Below are positions 1-10,285 of a stretch of DNA of 64,000 nucleotides, in pieces; the stretch's first letter is position 1; each line of letters begins with the position of its first letter. The notes beneath the pieces are model-generated. The model was not told where the DNA came from. It made no database searches and was given only the letters and a program-made list of their open reading frames with translations. Both the position numbers and the translations under genes were made by a program. Origin of the DNA: Perkinsus olseni (Eukaryota; Perkinsozoa; Perkinsida); assembly GCA_013115125.1 (NCBI GenBank), contig JABANN010000128.1:1-64000 (forward strand), read 5' to 3'.

Positions 1-117
1 CACCTGGGCGAGCGCGTCACGGACCAATGTTTGCACCACTCTACACTACACAAGTTTCGTGTAGGGTATCAGATAATCCGCAGCCGTAATTTTGAGCGGG
101 CGGCACGAAAAAATCAA

Positions 118-160
118 AGAAAAAGGTGTGCTCCGGGGATCGAACCTGGGCCTTCGGATA
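118..160 (-). repeat. tRNA-like fragment with B-box and T-run, copy 1
   Basis: On the minus strand, 137-146 reads GGTTCGATCC, a match to the Pol III B-box, and is followed within about 15 nt by a run of T. The T-arm-like stem is imperfect and no full cloverleaf could be drawn. It is repeated at 8069-8110 at the same place upstream of the second ISCA2 copy. It may be a decayed tRNA or part of a tRNA-derived element. Confidence 0.35.
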
Positions 161-585
161 GACGTGTTGAACTGACGCGAAACCATCTTAAGATGTCGGA
201 CCTGCAGCCTTGCGATGCACGGTTTGGCAGGTAGGACAACACAGTGCATTGTGGTTAGCGCAATAGAGGCCTCAACAACATCTTTTATCGTAGGCCGGGA
301 ACCACTATTAGAATTGGAAACTACTAGTACTAGCGCACATTGGATGAGGCTTGGCTGGCAACGGAAAGATACGACCGTTGCAACCAGTAGCGGTGATAGT
401 AGTAGTGGCGTAGTAGTGAAAGGAGAATTGTTAGTCCAGCTCCGCGTGCTCTACCATGTAACCTAGGTCCACCAGTTCTTCAATATGAGTTCGTCCGACT
501 TCTCTGTTTTGACCGTAGTGCTGCATCGTAGCAGCTCTCCTCATTATCTCACCGTCAAGTTCCTCTTCCCGTTTTACCTCACCGT

Positions 586-1356
586 ATGCTATCATCCTTC
601 TCCAGTACACTTGGTCGGTCCATTCTTCGACCTCTTGCCGTCCGGGCCACCCCACGATTCCTAGCTGCCGCCGCGCCGTCCGCAAGATGGTTCTCTGAAG
701 CAGCAGCAGCAGCCCAGGCTGCCGTTTCCGGCAACGGAAACCTCACATTGAAACCAGCCGGCGTGCAGGTAACTGTATCGCGTCTCGCGAGGTATCAGTG
801 AGTACCACACGGGCTCTTCTTCAGCACATAATAGATGTTAGCAAAAAGCGTAACATCCCCACAGCTCTCAGGCTAACCGTAGACTCCGGTGGATGCGGTG
901 GCTTCCAGTAAGTTGAGTTCGTCGTTCTATCGAAGTTTGCTGAGGGGCAAGGTATGGCGGGCTTCTCAGATACTATTTCGACCTCGTTCCGGCGGGCTCA
1001 GCGACTGCAACAGACACTAAGGTGGAGGCTGATGATGGGTCTGTCGTGATGCTAGTAGACGCATTGGTAGTACAGGGAAGGGTAGAGCTTTATGCCGCTA
1101 TGTCGGCCCTTCGCCTTGGCCCCTTCGTAAATCTCTTTGCTCCCTCACGGTGCTCCTTTCTCAGTCTGAGTCCTATCTCGATCACTGCAAGGTGGACTTC
1201 GTCGAGGAGATGATCGGATCGAAGTTTGTGGTAGTATACAGCGCTAGTGGGCCCCGCTCTCCCGTCCTGCTACTCTGGGCACCATCTCAGGTTAGCGAGA
1301 ACAAGTTGGCCGAGTCAGCCTGTTCCTGCGGTGCCAGCTTCAATGTTGGCTTTTAA
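586..1356 (+). CDS. Iron-sulfur cluster assembly protein, ISCA2/A-type, mitochondrial (copy 1)
   Basis: A-type Fe-S carrier acting late in mitochondrial [4Fe-4S] cluster assembly. Five exons fit: 586-797, 872-907, 970-1066, 1165-1230, 1291-1356 (phases 2,2,0,0), giving about 158 residues. The first about 45 residues are Arg/Ser/Ala-rich with an RWFS motif, as in a mitochondrial presequence. The family signature follows: TVDSGGCGGFQYYF across exons 1-3 (first cluster cysteine), a VDFVEEMIGSKF helix in exon 4, and CSCGASF near the C-terminus (the other two cysteines). All three ligand cysteines are present and the gene looks intact. A second copy lies at 8464-9240. The symbol is left blank because ISCA1 versus ISCA2 was not tested by phylogeny. 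Confidence 0.9.
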
Positions 1357-2350
1357 GTCCACTCTACTGCAGCCGGTAGTGAGGCCTTTGTTGTATTACC
1401 ATCCGACAGTATCATTAACCGTGCATCAATTTTTACACTGTACCAGACAGTAGAAAGTGGCATACAAGCTTTGCGTTAGTGTTCAGCTCAATCAACGACG
1501 CTACATGAGCGGGGTGACTGCTGCCAGAGCGATATCGCCTCTCGCTGGTAGTTGAGAACTTTTCAGTAGCTCGGCTGCTGCTTACCGCAATAGACCGTAG
1601 GCTCCCGCTGTCAAGGCCCTCCTGGAGAGTTCGTGTTCCCTGTGTTGATTCTAGCACAGTACGTTCAGCGAGTACAGGCAAGTCCCTCCTAGGTCTCTTC
1701 ATGGGCCCTCAACAGGTACTATGAGGTGCTGTGAAATCGTTGCTTCGATGGAGGTACTACTGACATCACCAGGTAAGCTATGCGGATGCGCTCTGCGTCT
1801 CAGGATTTTGATGTAGTCAAGGGCCAAGTGCGATGGTGATTGTCCATCAAGTAGCAGTACCTGTGTGTACAGCTCCCATACCTGTCCTTAATCGGCCCTG
1901 TTATCGGATCCCTTTTTTTCGTTGAGACATCCGTGAGACAGCGATTATCAACTCCAGCTCAGTTCGAACCATCCGGTTTACCCCACCCTAGTGGTCAGCT
2001 AGGGGTTGGTGGGCATCATTCTATGGAAACAGCTCGGTCACCACCATGCGGTCACTGGCCGAGCGGCAGACCTGGCGCTAACTTGCAGTATCGTGAGATC
2101 ATCTCGTTCTCTTGTCTTACAGATAAGCCAATGGGCCACACTGTCGGGCAGGACTCGCCTGTGCCCCTGATGAGATACAATGCGCGCCACGTGGCAGAGT
2201 GCTCTCACTTTTGCATGCTGCATCTTCTAGTTACAGACGGTATGAGGTGGATTCACAGCGACCACTCTTTATTAAGACTTGAATGAACACCACAGGTGAG
2301 TGGCAGCGCACATCATGAACAACTTGCTTGCAATGAAAGTTTCCCCGCTA
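1357..2350. other. Non-coding or unresolved part of duplicated block
   Basis: Homologous to about 9241-10285. It contains open frames on both strands, the best being 1933-2286 (+), which aligns with 9719-10372 (+). No known domain, consistent splice structure or start could be supported, so it is left as unresolved sequence between the 3' ends of ISCA2 and family A copy A1, which converge here. Confidence 0.4.
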
Positions 2351-3035
2351 CTAGACCTCGGTCTCTCCCCGTCGCGGTTTGACCATCGTACGACCACCGT
2401 CGACTTTCTCAGACTCCCATTCCGCGCGGTCTGCGAAATCGGCTGCCTCCTCGGAAACCGCGTCAAACTCCCAGCACAGTTCATCGAAGGTACCAAGCTC
2501 TTTCTGGATAGCCAATCCTACTACAGAACAGACGCTCCGGAATTTCTTAATGGTGTCCTTTTTTTTCTTCCGTCTGGTCTTTGTAAAGTCTCTCTACGAG
2601 AATGTTGAAAAGTATCGGATACGCAGGGAGTGTTTGTCGTTCTGCGCTTCTGATAGCCGCAGATCTCACATTATCAACAGCCGTGTAGAGACTTCCTCTT
2701 TCGTGGTGGAACTTCGATTGATCAAGCTCTTCGAGCGGATTCAGATCGGTATTCCAGCGGCCCGTGAGGGAATGCTAACAAGGGTTCGCAGGCTGGGTAC
2801 TCGGGCCTGCACGCCTCCGGGAGGCCGCCATTCTTCGAGGAGCTGAAACAACAGAAGGCAGTATACTGGCGCGGGACCTTGCCATCGAGTGGGATCAATC
2901 CTTCCTTTCTCACCGTGCCTTGAACGCTTCCAGATCAGTAGGAGGTAGCCATCCACAGGTTCCACGGCAGGGGGCCGATGATAGATACAACACACGACAG
3001 TATCCAGGGGCCAGTATGAGAATGATAACTCTCAC
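2351..3035 (-). pseudogene. Family A secreted-type protein, copy A1, frameshifted
   Basis: Unrecognised family, also at 6091-7032, 7535-7950 and 10286-11110. The last exon is about 2351-2774 and opens with TGRWNTDLNPLEELDQ, matching TGWDPLRKLHQ in A3. It ends EV-stop at the same point as A2. Compared with A2 (423 nt) this exon is 424 nt: there is one extra T in a run of eight T at 2559-2566, which shifts the frame to an early stop. Downstream of the lesion the original frame is still recognisable (ELCWEFDAV). An upstream exon (about 2914-3030) carries VVCCIYHRPP, matching the TTYCVFTNN region of A2. No signal-peptide exon was found. The function is unknown. A programmed or sequencing-error frameshift cannot be excluded. 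Confidence 0.6.
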
Positions 3036-3492
3036 TGGGAGGGAGAAGGCACAGGTGAGCCATGAGGCCTGAGTGGATGATCAAGAAAGACTGCTACAGG
3101 ATGACATACGGCAAAAGGGCCCCGGGCCTGGTCAATACAACCTAAGGGATGGTGACTTTGACAAGTTCAACTTGGAACCGGTCGGCTGGAAGTGAGCAAC
3201 ACGTCCGATCTCCGTGGACAAAGGGCCTCTCCTTCCAGTCCACCCTGGGTAGCTGAGCTGAAGGAGATGAAAGCTCAACAGTCGATCCGGCGAGGGTCCT
3301 CAGAGAGCGTCCTAACGACAAGTTGATTCTCTTGCACCATATCATGCTGTAGACCCGCAGCCGTCATCAAACTGCTGATTGTTGAGTTAGCAGGCAAGTA
3401 CAAAAGTGTCACAGCAGCCCTTTTGGGCATCATTTCAACTAACGCAAGCTTCGACGTCGGATACGAGACGCTACATACCGCATCGGCAATGT
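3036..3492. other. Spacer between A1 and the DNAAF1 3' end
   Basis: About 450 bp. Only short overlapping open frames, no domain and no repeat to the rest of the window. The A1 5' exon with a signal peptide might lie here but none was recognised. Confidence 0.4.
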
Positions 3493-4978
3493 TCATGACA
3501 CATCGGATTGCTGCCGTAGGGCCCGGAGGAAATCTCTCATCTCGGTTTTCAGTCCCTCCTTGACCTCCGCCTCCATCCCTTCCAACACGCCCTCACTTCC
3601 AGTTCCGTCGCCCTTGTCAGCACCACCACTGGCCACACACTCACGAGGCACTTCACAATCGTCATTCACGACAACCTCGCCACCCTTGTCGTCTACCCTT
3701 GGCGGCGGGTCGGAATGGAGTTCACTCGGGTCCTGCTGGAAAATCGCGTCACCCTGTGGTCCCAGCCACTGGTGGTCATCCTGAGATGCCCCCTCGTCAT
3801 CACCATCATCACAGCCATCAACGGCCTCGAGCAGATCTGGCTCTGGCAGATTCAGTTCTTCTCGCCTCTGACGTTGTATCTGTCGCAGGCCTGTCACCAG
3901 CTGGGCCATCGCACGTTGTTTTTCAATAAGTACCTGAAACCACCCGTACTGCAAGGCTGGCGTTTGAATGACAACTCGGTGGTCCTGAAGCCAATGGTAA
4001 CGCCAGAAACTCTAACCGAGGTCTGGTAAGCGCGTCGTGGGCAGAGTCTGGATCTTACGCCCTCCGAGCAAGGTTCTCAGCATCCGTCCCCCCCTTGACG
4101 AAGGCCTCTGCCCCGGCCCTCTCCTCCCTAGTAACGGGGCTCTTGTCGATGTAAGTAAGGGTGGGTAGGGCCGCGATGACCCGCCGTCTGTAGTGTCGCA
4201 TCTGCCGGACATAAGGGTTACCTGCCAACCTCACAGTCGTCGCTCGCCGACCGTCCAACACCAACCATGGGCGTAGAAGTCGTTCAATTTGGGACAGCAA
4301 GATTGCAGAAACTTAATCAGCTCCGCTCCGCTCTCGGACCCCTCGCCCGATGCTTCAAGGAGATTGTAGCTGATGTCAAGGCTCAGTAGCCATGGAATCT
4401 GACTCATGCATGCTCGACCTCAAGATACCATCCCCACCTTTGAAAGGCCTTCACCGAGGTCGGAGTCGAAGTCGCTTATGTGGTTGTTAGCGACAATGAG
4501 CGTCTTCAGACTGGTCAGCTCTTCAAGGTTCCGCACGGTACGAATGCGATTGTTGCTCTGAGGTCGAAACCTCCGCTGAGGTCCTAGCCGGCCAGCCTCA
4601 CGAGATTAAGATACTCAAGATTTTTGCATTCCTGCAAGCCTTCAATCTGGGTAAGTCCGTTGTTATTGAGGTAGAGCATCCTCAGCCGTGACAGACACTC
4701 AAGGCCTTCGATACGGTGCAGCTGGTTGCTCATCAAAAACAGGGAGTGTATGCCTGAGTACCTGCAAAACTACAGGAGTGAGAGTCTCAGCGCGCGGGAA
4801 GGGCCCTACTGCTGCAGGCCGCCAATCGAGGTGAAGCCACACATTTGCAGGTGAAGACAGTCGTTAAGATGAGGAGTCTCATACTGGCCTCTTTCCTAAC
4901 AGCTGCTGTCCACCACAGCGCAGCAACCGGGTTGGAGGGGCTCACGCTGCAGACTTTCCGAATGGCAGCCTCGCACAT
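3493..4978 (-). CDS. DNAAF1: Dynein axonemal assembly factor 1 (LRRC50/ODA7-like)
   Basis: Cytoplasmic factor for pre-assembly of axonemal dynein arms, implying a flagellated stage. Seven exons join with closed phases: 4946-4978, 4810-4883, 4602-4761, 4438-4557, 4266-4398, 4059-4221, 3493-4009 (about 399 residues). After YETPHLNDCLHL, typical of the family N-terminus, come SDS22-type leucine-rich repeats (IEGLECLSRLRMLYLNNN, IEGLQECKNLEYLNL, NNRIRTVRNLEELTSL, PWLLSLDISYNLL). The LRR cap follows with NPYVRQMRHYRRRVIAALPTLTYID, then PVTREERAGAEAFVKGG, diagnostic of LRRC50/ODA7. The last exon is acidic and low complexity with a charged helix. ATG at 4978 was chosen because it precedes the conserved start region; an upstream in-frame stretch is open, so an extra 5' exon is possible. 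Confidence 0.93.
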
Positions 4979-6090
4979 CGGTCTCGGTTCCCCGATGGTC
5001 CAATGCCTGCAGTTGTCCAAGTCGGCCACTCTGGGGTCCACTTCCCTCTCCAAATCTGAACGACAGAGCTCAGCAGAGCTAGCCTAAAGATTCATGGGGC
5101 CCCGTCCGTGTCACCACCTCCACGGTCACTGCTAGCACTCTCCGCCTTGGTACTGGTGTCACCGGGCAAGCTATGAGGTGCCGGAGCACTGGGTACGCTG
5201 GACGACGTGTTCGATGTCTCCGAGTTCTGGTCCCATGAAGGGTCCCCGTCGGGTAGCGTGGGCATGTTGAGCAAGGGTCGCTGTTTTTATCGTAGCAATA
5301 ATACGAAACATCTCAGTTCGCAATACGGCAGCCTAGCTTCTCTCTGTGCGCATCAGCGGCCACGTCCCTCACGACCACAAGCGAGGAGACCTAACGTATG
5401 GTTGCGGCTCTGCTAGGCGGAATGCACCTTCCACTCCGGCTGAGACGAGGCTGGAGCGTTGATACTCGTCTCGGAGTGCTACCCGTGGGACCCATATGAG
5501 GACCATCATTGGCGCGATCGCCGTCATGCACACTGAGGCATTCTCGCTAGTCAAGTGGAAGGGGGCGCAGGCATCCAACCGGCGCCAACCTCTTTGATAT
5601 CAGGACAGCATGGAGGAGCATGGAAGTGATAGGCCGTAGTAGCGGCCGAGCGTGCATCAGCGAGCCCATGGTACCCAGGGACTTGGCCGCTGCGGGAATC
5701 AACGGTCGAATGACGGGCTTCCAAGCGCAAAGAGAGAATACCATTGGTGGGAGGGCCTCCTACTATACGGCAAAAGCCGCACGGATGCGACTGACTACAA
5801 CCTGCATCGGATGACTGAGTGTTTGCAGCAGTGGCCATCTGTTACAGCCTCAGTTGGCTTCCTGAAGAGAGAGGATTCATGCAGTGATGAGGTAGAATGG
5901 GCAATAGCTTCCTCTGCTGTGAGACTCCGGTGAACACAACAACCGAGGGGCTACATACAACGACGAGCAACGACAATGACAACAAAACGTCCTCTCTCAG
6001 GCATGACTACGTCGTCCGCCGGGAATATCATGGGAATAAACAGATTACTAGATAGTGATAATGAACTCCATACACATCGGAATTCAACAT
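4979..6090. other. Spacer with family-A-associated downstream sequence
   Basis: About 1.1 kb between the divergent DNAAF1 start and the 3' end of family A copy A3. The piece around 5092-5274 resembles 1740-1880 and 9660-9790 (shared GCAAGCTATG core, and on the minus strand a Ser/Thr/Pro-rich open frame with PHSLP), so each family A copy is followed by a related tract. An open frame at 5652-5933 (+) is weakly similar to those at 1933-2286 and 9719-10372. No gene can be defended. Confidence 0.4.
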
Positions 6091-7032
6091 TCATGCCTGG
6101 GTCACACGAGTGACACCCCTCATTGTCCGGAATTTCCAGTCCTCAAAATAACCATCGCTCACTGCCTTGTCAGCGCTTTTCTTATAGCGGCCACAAAGTC
6201 TATTGTAAGTCTTGCCCCATTTTTCAATCTCACGGAGGACAGCTGAACACAGGCTCGCTAACTTGTCGACCACATCTTGCCCAGCTTCGGTCTGCCACCC
6301 ATAGTGAATCTCGAACATATAGGCTACAGTGGGTTTCTTCCTCTCAACAGCCGCGTACAACTCATGCCTTTCACGCCTGAACGCGTCTTGATGCAGCTTC
6401 CTCAGGGGATCCCATCCAGTGTCATTAGAAGGACCCCCAACAAACTCGTACGTGGGGTCAATATCTGGGTAATAAGGCCTGTAGGACTCGAGAGTAGCAC
6501 TGTGAGCGTAACTAAAACATGAAAAACAAAGTCGTTGGCGAGAGCACACCGCGGGGCTCCTGCATCATCGTCTTCTCCTACGACCTACCTGGCCATGAAC
6601 GCATGCCTCTTACGAGTCGTGGGACAGTTGATGGCATGCGTCCGCACGATATTGGCCTCAACGTAGATGTCCAGCGATGCATACTCCTCAGTGGAAGTTT
6701 TGCCATTGTTGTAGTAGCAACGAGTAGCGTTCTTTGCAACGTCGAAGAATGACGGAATGCGCGGTGGGAAATTCTAAAAATGCACGCGATGAAAGCTGCC
6801 AAACGTGATCCTCTGACGCTTGATAATTCCATTCACCATTCTCTTAAGAGCCGATCAAATGAAGCGTCGAAGATAACTTGTCACTTCTACCACCGGGGTG
6901 ATGATAAATAGCACTTACAACCGACGAAGTTCTTACATCAGAAGGAGCTTTGGAAGCGCCTTTGGAAGCACCTTTGGTCGCGATGGCGATTGGCAAGCTT
7001 GAAAGCAGCACAGCAGTAGTAGACCGTCTCAT
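6091..7032 (-). CDS. Family A secreted protein, copy A3 (intact)
   Basis: Three exons with matching phases: 6919-7032, 6589-6773, 6091-6511 (about 239 residues). Exon 1 encodes a signal peptide (MRRSTTAVLLSSLPIAIA) and a short Lys/Ser/Ala repeat (KGASKGASK). Exon 2 has an NATRCYY sequon. Exon 3 carries GWDPLRKLHQ followed by mixed charged helices, and ends VTQA-stop. No known domain was recognised; secretion is inferred from the leader. It is the only full-length, unbroken member of the four copies here and so the best reference for the family. Confidence 0.7.
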
Positions 7033-7534
7033 GATGAACTTAACAGGTATGCCTCGAACACTGCGATTGGCGTCTAACCCACATTCCACTGGGACACCTA
7101 TTGTAGTTCGCATCGTTACGAGCGGGAAGTGCAGAGGACGAGGATTTCCCCTTGAGCGCAGTGCGTGTTTATCACTCTAGCCGGCGATCCAGTCGTCACC
7201 CCTCGTAGCCGGCGCTCGACCTTTCTACCATCACCCAGGGATGACGTGCCGATCCCTGTGCCATCTCCCTCGAAGGCCCCCAGAGAAACAAACCAGGAAT
7301 TTTCGCGTGTTTCGGCAGCATTCTAGAATTTCTAAGGTTTCCCGTACACCCTTCCGAAACGCCCTGTAGATCAACACAGCAGCTGAGTATGCCCCCACGA
7401 CGACAACCATCGGACATCCACCTCGTGGCTTGTTCACATTGCCGTCGTAGACGAACTGAGGATAACAGACTGATAAATACAATCCGTTAGCCATAATTGT
7501 TGAACGATGATTCCTAAGGGCCAACAAGGGTCCT
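7033..7534. other. Spacer between A3 and A4
   Basis: About 500 bp containing the A3 promoter side and the A4 3' side. Several short overlapping frames on both strands, none with domain or splice support. Nothing else seen. Confidence 0.4.
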
Positions 7535-7950
7535 TTAGGGCGTTACGACTATAGAACCATCCGTGCGGTTCTCACGCCTCCAAGTACTCTCTCCCACGGC
7601 TTCAAGGGCTTCGTCAAAGGAGCGTTCATACTTATCACCCAGTTCCTCATAACATTTTAAGAATTGCTTGATCGGCTCTCGCACAGTCGAGCAAATTTCC
7701 TTGAAATTGCTTACCACAACTTTCTCACTTTCCGGCTTTTCTTCTCCCTTCCTCACGGAGAGGGTAATCAGGATGAGACCTAACCCTCTTAGCGACCCGT
7801 TCAGATAGGTTTTTGATGAAGGAATGTGCTTACATATGAACCAACTCACACATCCGCAGGGGCGTTGCATGCAGCGGCTGTGGCGCCAGTCGCGTCACCT
7901 AGCGTGATAGAAAACAATGCAACAGCAACAGCAGCAGCCGACGCTCTCAT
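7535..7950 (-). CDS. Family A secreted protein, short copy A4
   Basis: Two exons fit: 7850-7950 and 7535-7787 (phase 2 junction; about 117 residues). Exon 1 gives a clear signal peptide (MRASAAAVAVALFSITLGDA) with cleavage likely near the GDATG region. The second exon aligns with only the C-terminal part of A3 exon 3 (YEELGDKYERSFDEAL versus NRLCGRYKKSADKAV). The exon 2 module with the NATRC motif and the first half of exon 3 are absent. It could be a natural short paralog or a deleted copy. Function unknown. Confidence 0.6.
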
Positions 7951-8463
7951 GACTGTTTGGGCCACATTCAGAGATTATGCTTCGAACGACCCAACGCGAC
8001 GAGTATCGCTCAAGACCTGCTCTTCCATCACGCGCTGACTTTGGGCAAGCGAGACAACAAAGTCAATTAAAAAAGTACGCTCCGGGGATCGAACCTGCGC
8101 GGGCTGGTAGACCCGTTGAATTGGCGCGAAATCCTTAGGGGTCCCGGTTGCGTTGCGTCGTAGTAGCGCATATCTGCTCAGGGGGCAGGCTGGCAACGGA
8201 AAGACGCGAGCGTTGCAAGGGGATGGTAGTAGTGGAGGTAGCAGCAGTTGTAGTGCTTCTGGAGGTAGTGGAAGGAGGATGAGGCTTTCATCATCAGCTC
8301 AGCCACGCTCTGGCATGTAACCCTGGTCCTAGGAATGGTGTCCATCTGTAGTACTCTGGCTACTCTGTTGGGACCGTTGCGCTGCATCTTAGCAGCTCTC
8401 ATCGTTAGCGCAAAGTGATATTCTCACTGTCATCAAGTTCCTCTCCCGGTTTTACCCCACCCT
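7951..8463. other. 5' flank of A4 and ISCA2 copy 2, with tRNA-like piece
   Basis: Intergenic region between divergent A4 and ISCA2 copy 2. It contains the tRNA-like fragment described separately, and GTAGTAGTGG-type triplet tracts (about 8225-8280) that correspond to similar tracts near 385-420 upstream of copy 1. Confidence 0.5.
8069..8110 (-). repeat. tRNA-like fragment with B-box and T-run, copy 2
   Basis: On the minus strand 8086-8095 reads GGTTCGATCC followed by CCGGAGCG and then six T (8069-8074). It is the duplicate of the element at 118-160. It has the right order for a Pol III B-box and terminator, but no A-box or clean stems were found. Confidence 0.35.
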
Positions 8464-9240
8464 ATGCTATCAACCTTCTCCAGTACACTTGGTCGGTCCA
8501 TTCTTCGACCCCTCGCCGTCCGAGCAACACCGCGATTCCTAGCTGCCGCCGCGCCGTCCCAACGATGGTTCTCTGAAGTAGTAGCAGCAGCAGCAGCCCA
8601 GGCTGCCGTCTCCGGCGACGGAAACCTCACACTGAAGCCGGCCGGCGTCCAGGTAACTGTATCGCGTCTCGCGAGGTATCAGTGAGTACCACACGGGCTC
8701 TTCTTCAGCACATAATAGATGTTAGCAAAAAGCGTAACATCCCCACAGCTCTCAGGCTAACCGTAGACTCCGGTGGATGCGGTGGCTTCCAGTAAGTTGA
8801 GTTCGTCGTTCTATCGAAGTTTGCTGAGGGGCAAGGTATGGCGGGCTTCTCAGATACTATTTCGACCTCGTTCCGGCGGGCTCAGCGACTGCAACAGACA
8901 CTAAGGTGGAGGCTGATGATGGGTCTGTCGTGATGCTAGTAGACGCGTTGGTAGTACAGGGAAGGGTAGAGCTTTATGCCGCTGTGTCGGCTCTTCGCCT
9001 TGGCCCCTTCGTAAATCTATTTGTTCCCTCACGGTGCTCCTTTCTCAGTCTGAATCCTATCTCGATCACTGCAAGGTGGACTTTGTTGAGGAGATGATCG
9101 GGTCGAAGTTTGTGGTAGTATACAGCGCTAGTGGGCCCCGCTCTCCCCTCCTGCTACCCCCGGCATCATCTCAGGTTAGCGAGAACAAGTTGGCGGAGTC
9201 AGCCTGTTCCTGTGGTGCGAGCTTCAATGTAGGCTTTTAA
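8464..9240 (+). CDS. Iron-sulfur cluster assembly protein, ISCA2/A-type, mitochondrial (copy 2)
   Basis: Paralog of 586-1356 with the same five-exon layout: 8464-8681, 8756-8791, 8854-8950, 9049-9114, 9175-9240 (about 160 residues). All three cluster cysteines (GGCGGF, CSCG) are kept. The presequence differs by a two-residue insertion in its Ala/Val run and a few substitutions, while introns 1 and 2 appear identical to copy 1. The encoded mature domains are almost the same, so the two genes are probably redundant or differ only in expression. Confidence 0.9.
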
Positions 9241-10285
9241 GTTCACTCTACTGCAGCCGGTAGTGAGGCCTTTGTTGTATTACCACCCGATAGTATCATT
9301 AACCGTGCATCAATTTTTACACTGTACCAGACAGTAGGAAGTGGCATACAAGCTTTGCGTTAGTGTTCAGCTCAATCAGCAAATGCGGCAAGAACGTGAG
9401 GACCGCTGCCAGCGCGTTATGGCCTGCTACTGGCATTCAAAGGCTCTTCAGTAGCCCGGCTGCAGGTAGTCGCATAAGGCCACTGGCTGCCGTTGTCAAG
9501 CTACTGCTGGAGACCTCGTGCTTCCATCACGAAACTGTTCTGTTGACTGTGGTACAGTACGTTTGGAAAATACAGGTGAGGATTTAAGTCGCGGACAGGT
9601 CTCTTCACGGGCCCTTCACAATTACCATGGGATGCTGTCAAACTTATGCGGCGGCTATGTTCAATGGTGGAAGCATAACTGATATCACAAGGCAAGCTAT
9701 GCGGTACTGAAGCGGTGGATGTGTTCGGTGCCTCAGAATCCTGATGTAATGATGGGTGGCCGTTCATCGCGAGCAGTGCCTGTGTGCACAGCCCCACGCC
9801 TGTTCTCGAATGGTCCTGTTAGTGTTTTCCTTTTGTCGTTCGAGATGACTGTCGAAGAAAGTGATCACCAAGACAGTGGTCAGCTAGGAGTTGGCAGCCC
9901 TCTTCAAGGACAGTCATCATTCGATGCAGCCCGGTCACCACCGAACGGCCACTGCCCGAGCGGCAGACCTTGGACTCGCTTGGGGTATCGTGAGATCATC
10001 TTGTTCTTCCGTCTTCCAGGTGAGCCCATGTGTCACGCTGCTGGGCACGACTCGCCCGTGCCACCGATGAGCTACAATGCGCGCCATGTGGCAGAGTGCC
10101 CTCGCCTTTGCATGTTGCATCTTCTCGTTACAGACGGTATTATGAGACGGATGTTAAAGACAGCTGTGGGATGCTTGGGAGTCACATCGGCTAGCTTCCT
10201 GTTGCTTAAGACTCGGAAAAAATCTCCGACAGGTGAGTGGCAGCACAACATTATCAGCAAGCTTTCGATGGTAGTGAGCCCGCTA
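9241..10285. other. Non-coding or unresolved part of duplicated block, copy 2
   Basis: Homologous to about 1357-2350. The longest open frame (9719-10372, +, 217 codons) has no start context or domain and aligns with a shorter, diverged frame in copy 1. Because it contains internal AG|GTGAG sites it may be exonic sequence of a gene whose structure could not be solved, but the shared region could equally be conserved by recent duplication alone. Confidence 0.35.

Larger units (their letters stand above)
110..2900. repeat. Duplicated block, copy 1 (partner 8070-10830)
   Basis: Segment carrying tRNA-like piece, ISCA2 and family A copy A1. It is repeated about 7.88 kb downstream. Identity is patchy: ISCA2 introns 1-3 and part of family A exon 3 (about 2580-2830 versus 10500-10750) are nearly identical, whereas the ISCA2 first exon, the region between the genes and the outer edges have diverged. 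The pattern suggests an older duplication with local conversion, or a duplication followed by uneven constraint. Confidence 0.8.
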
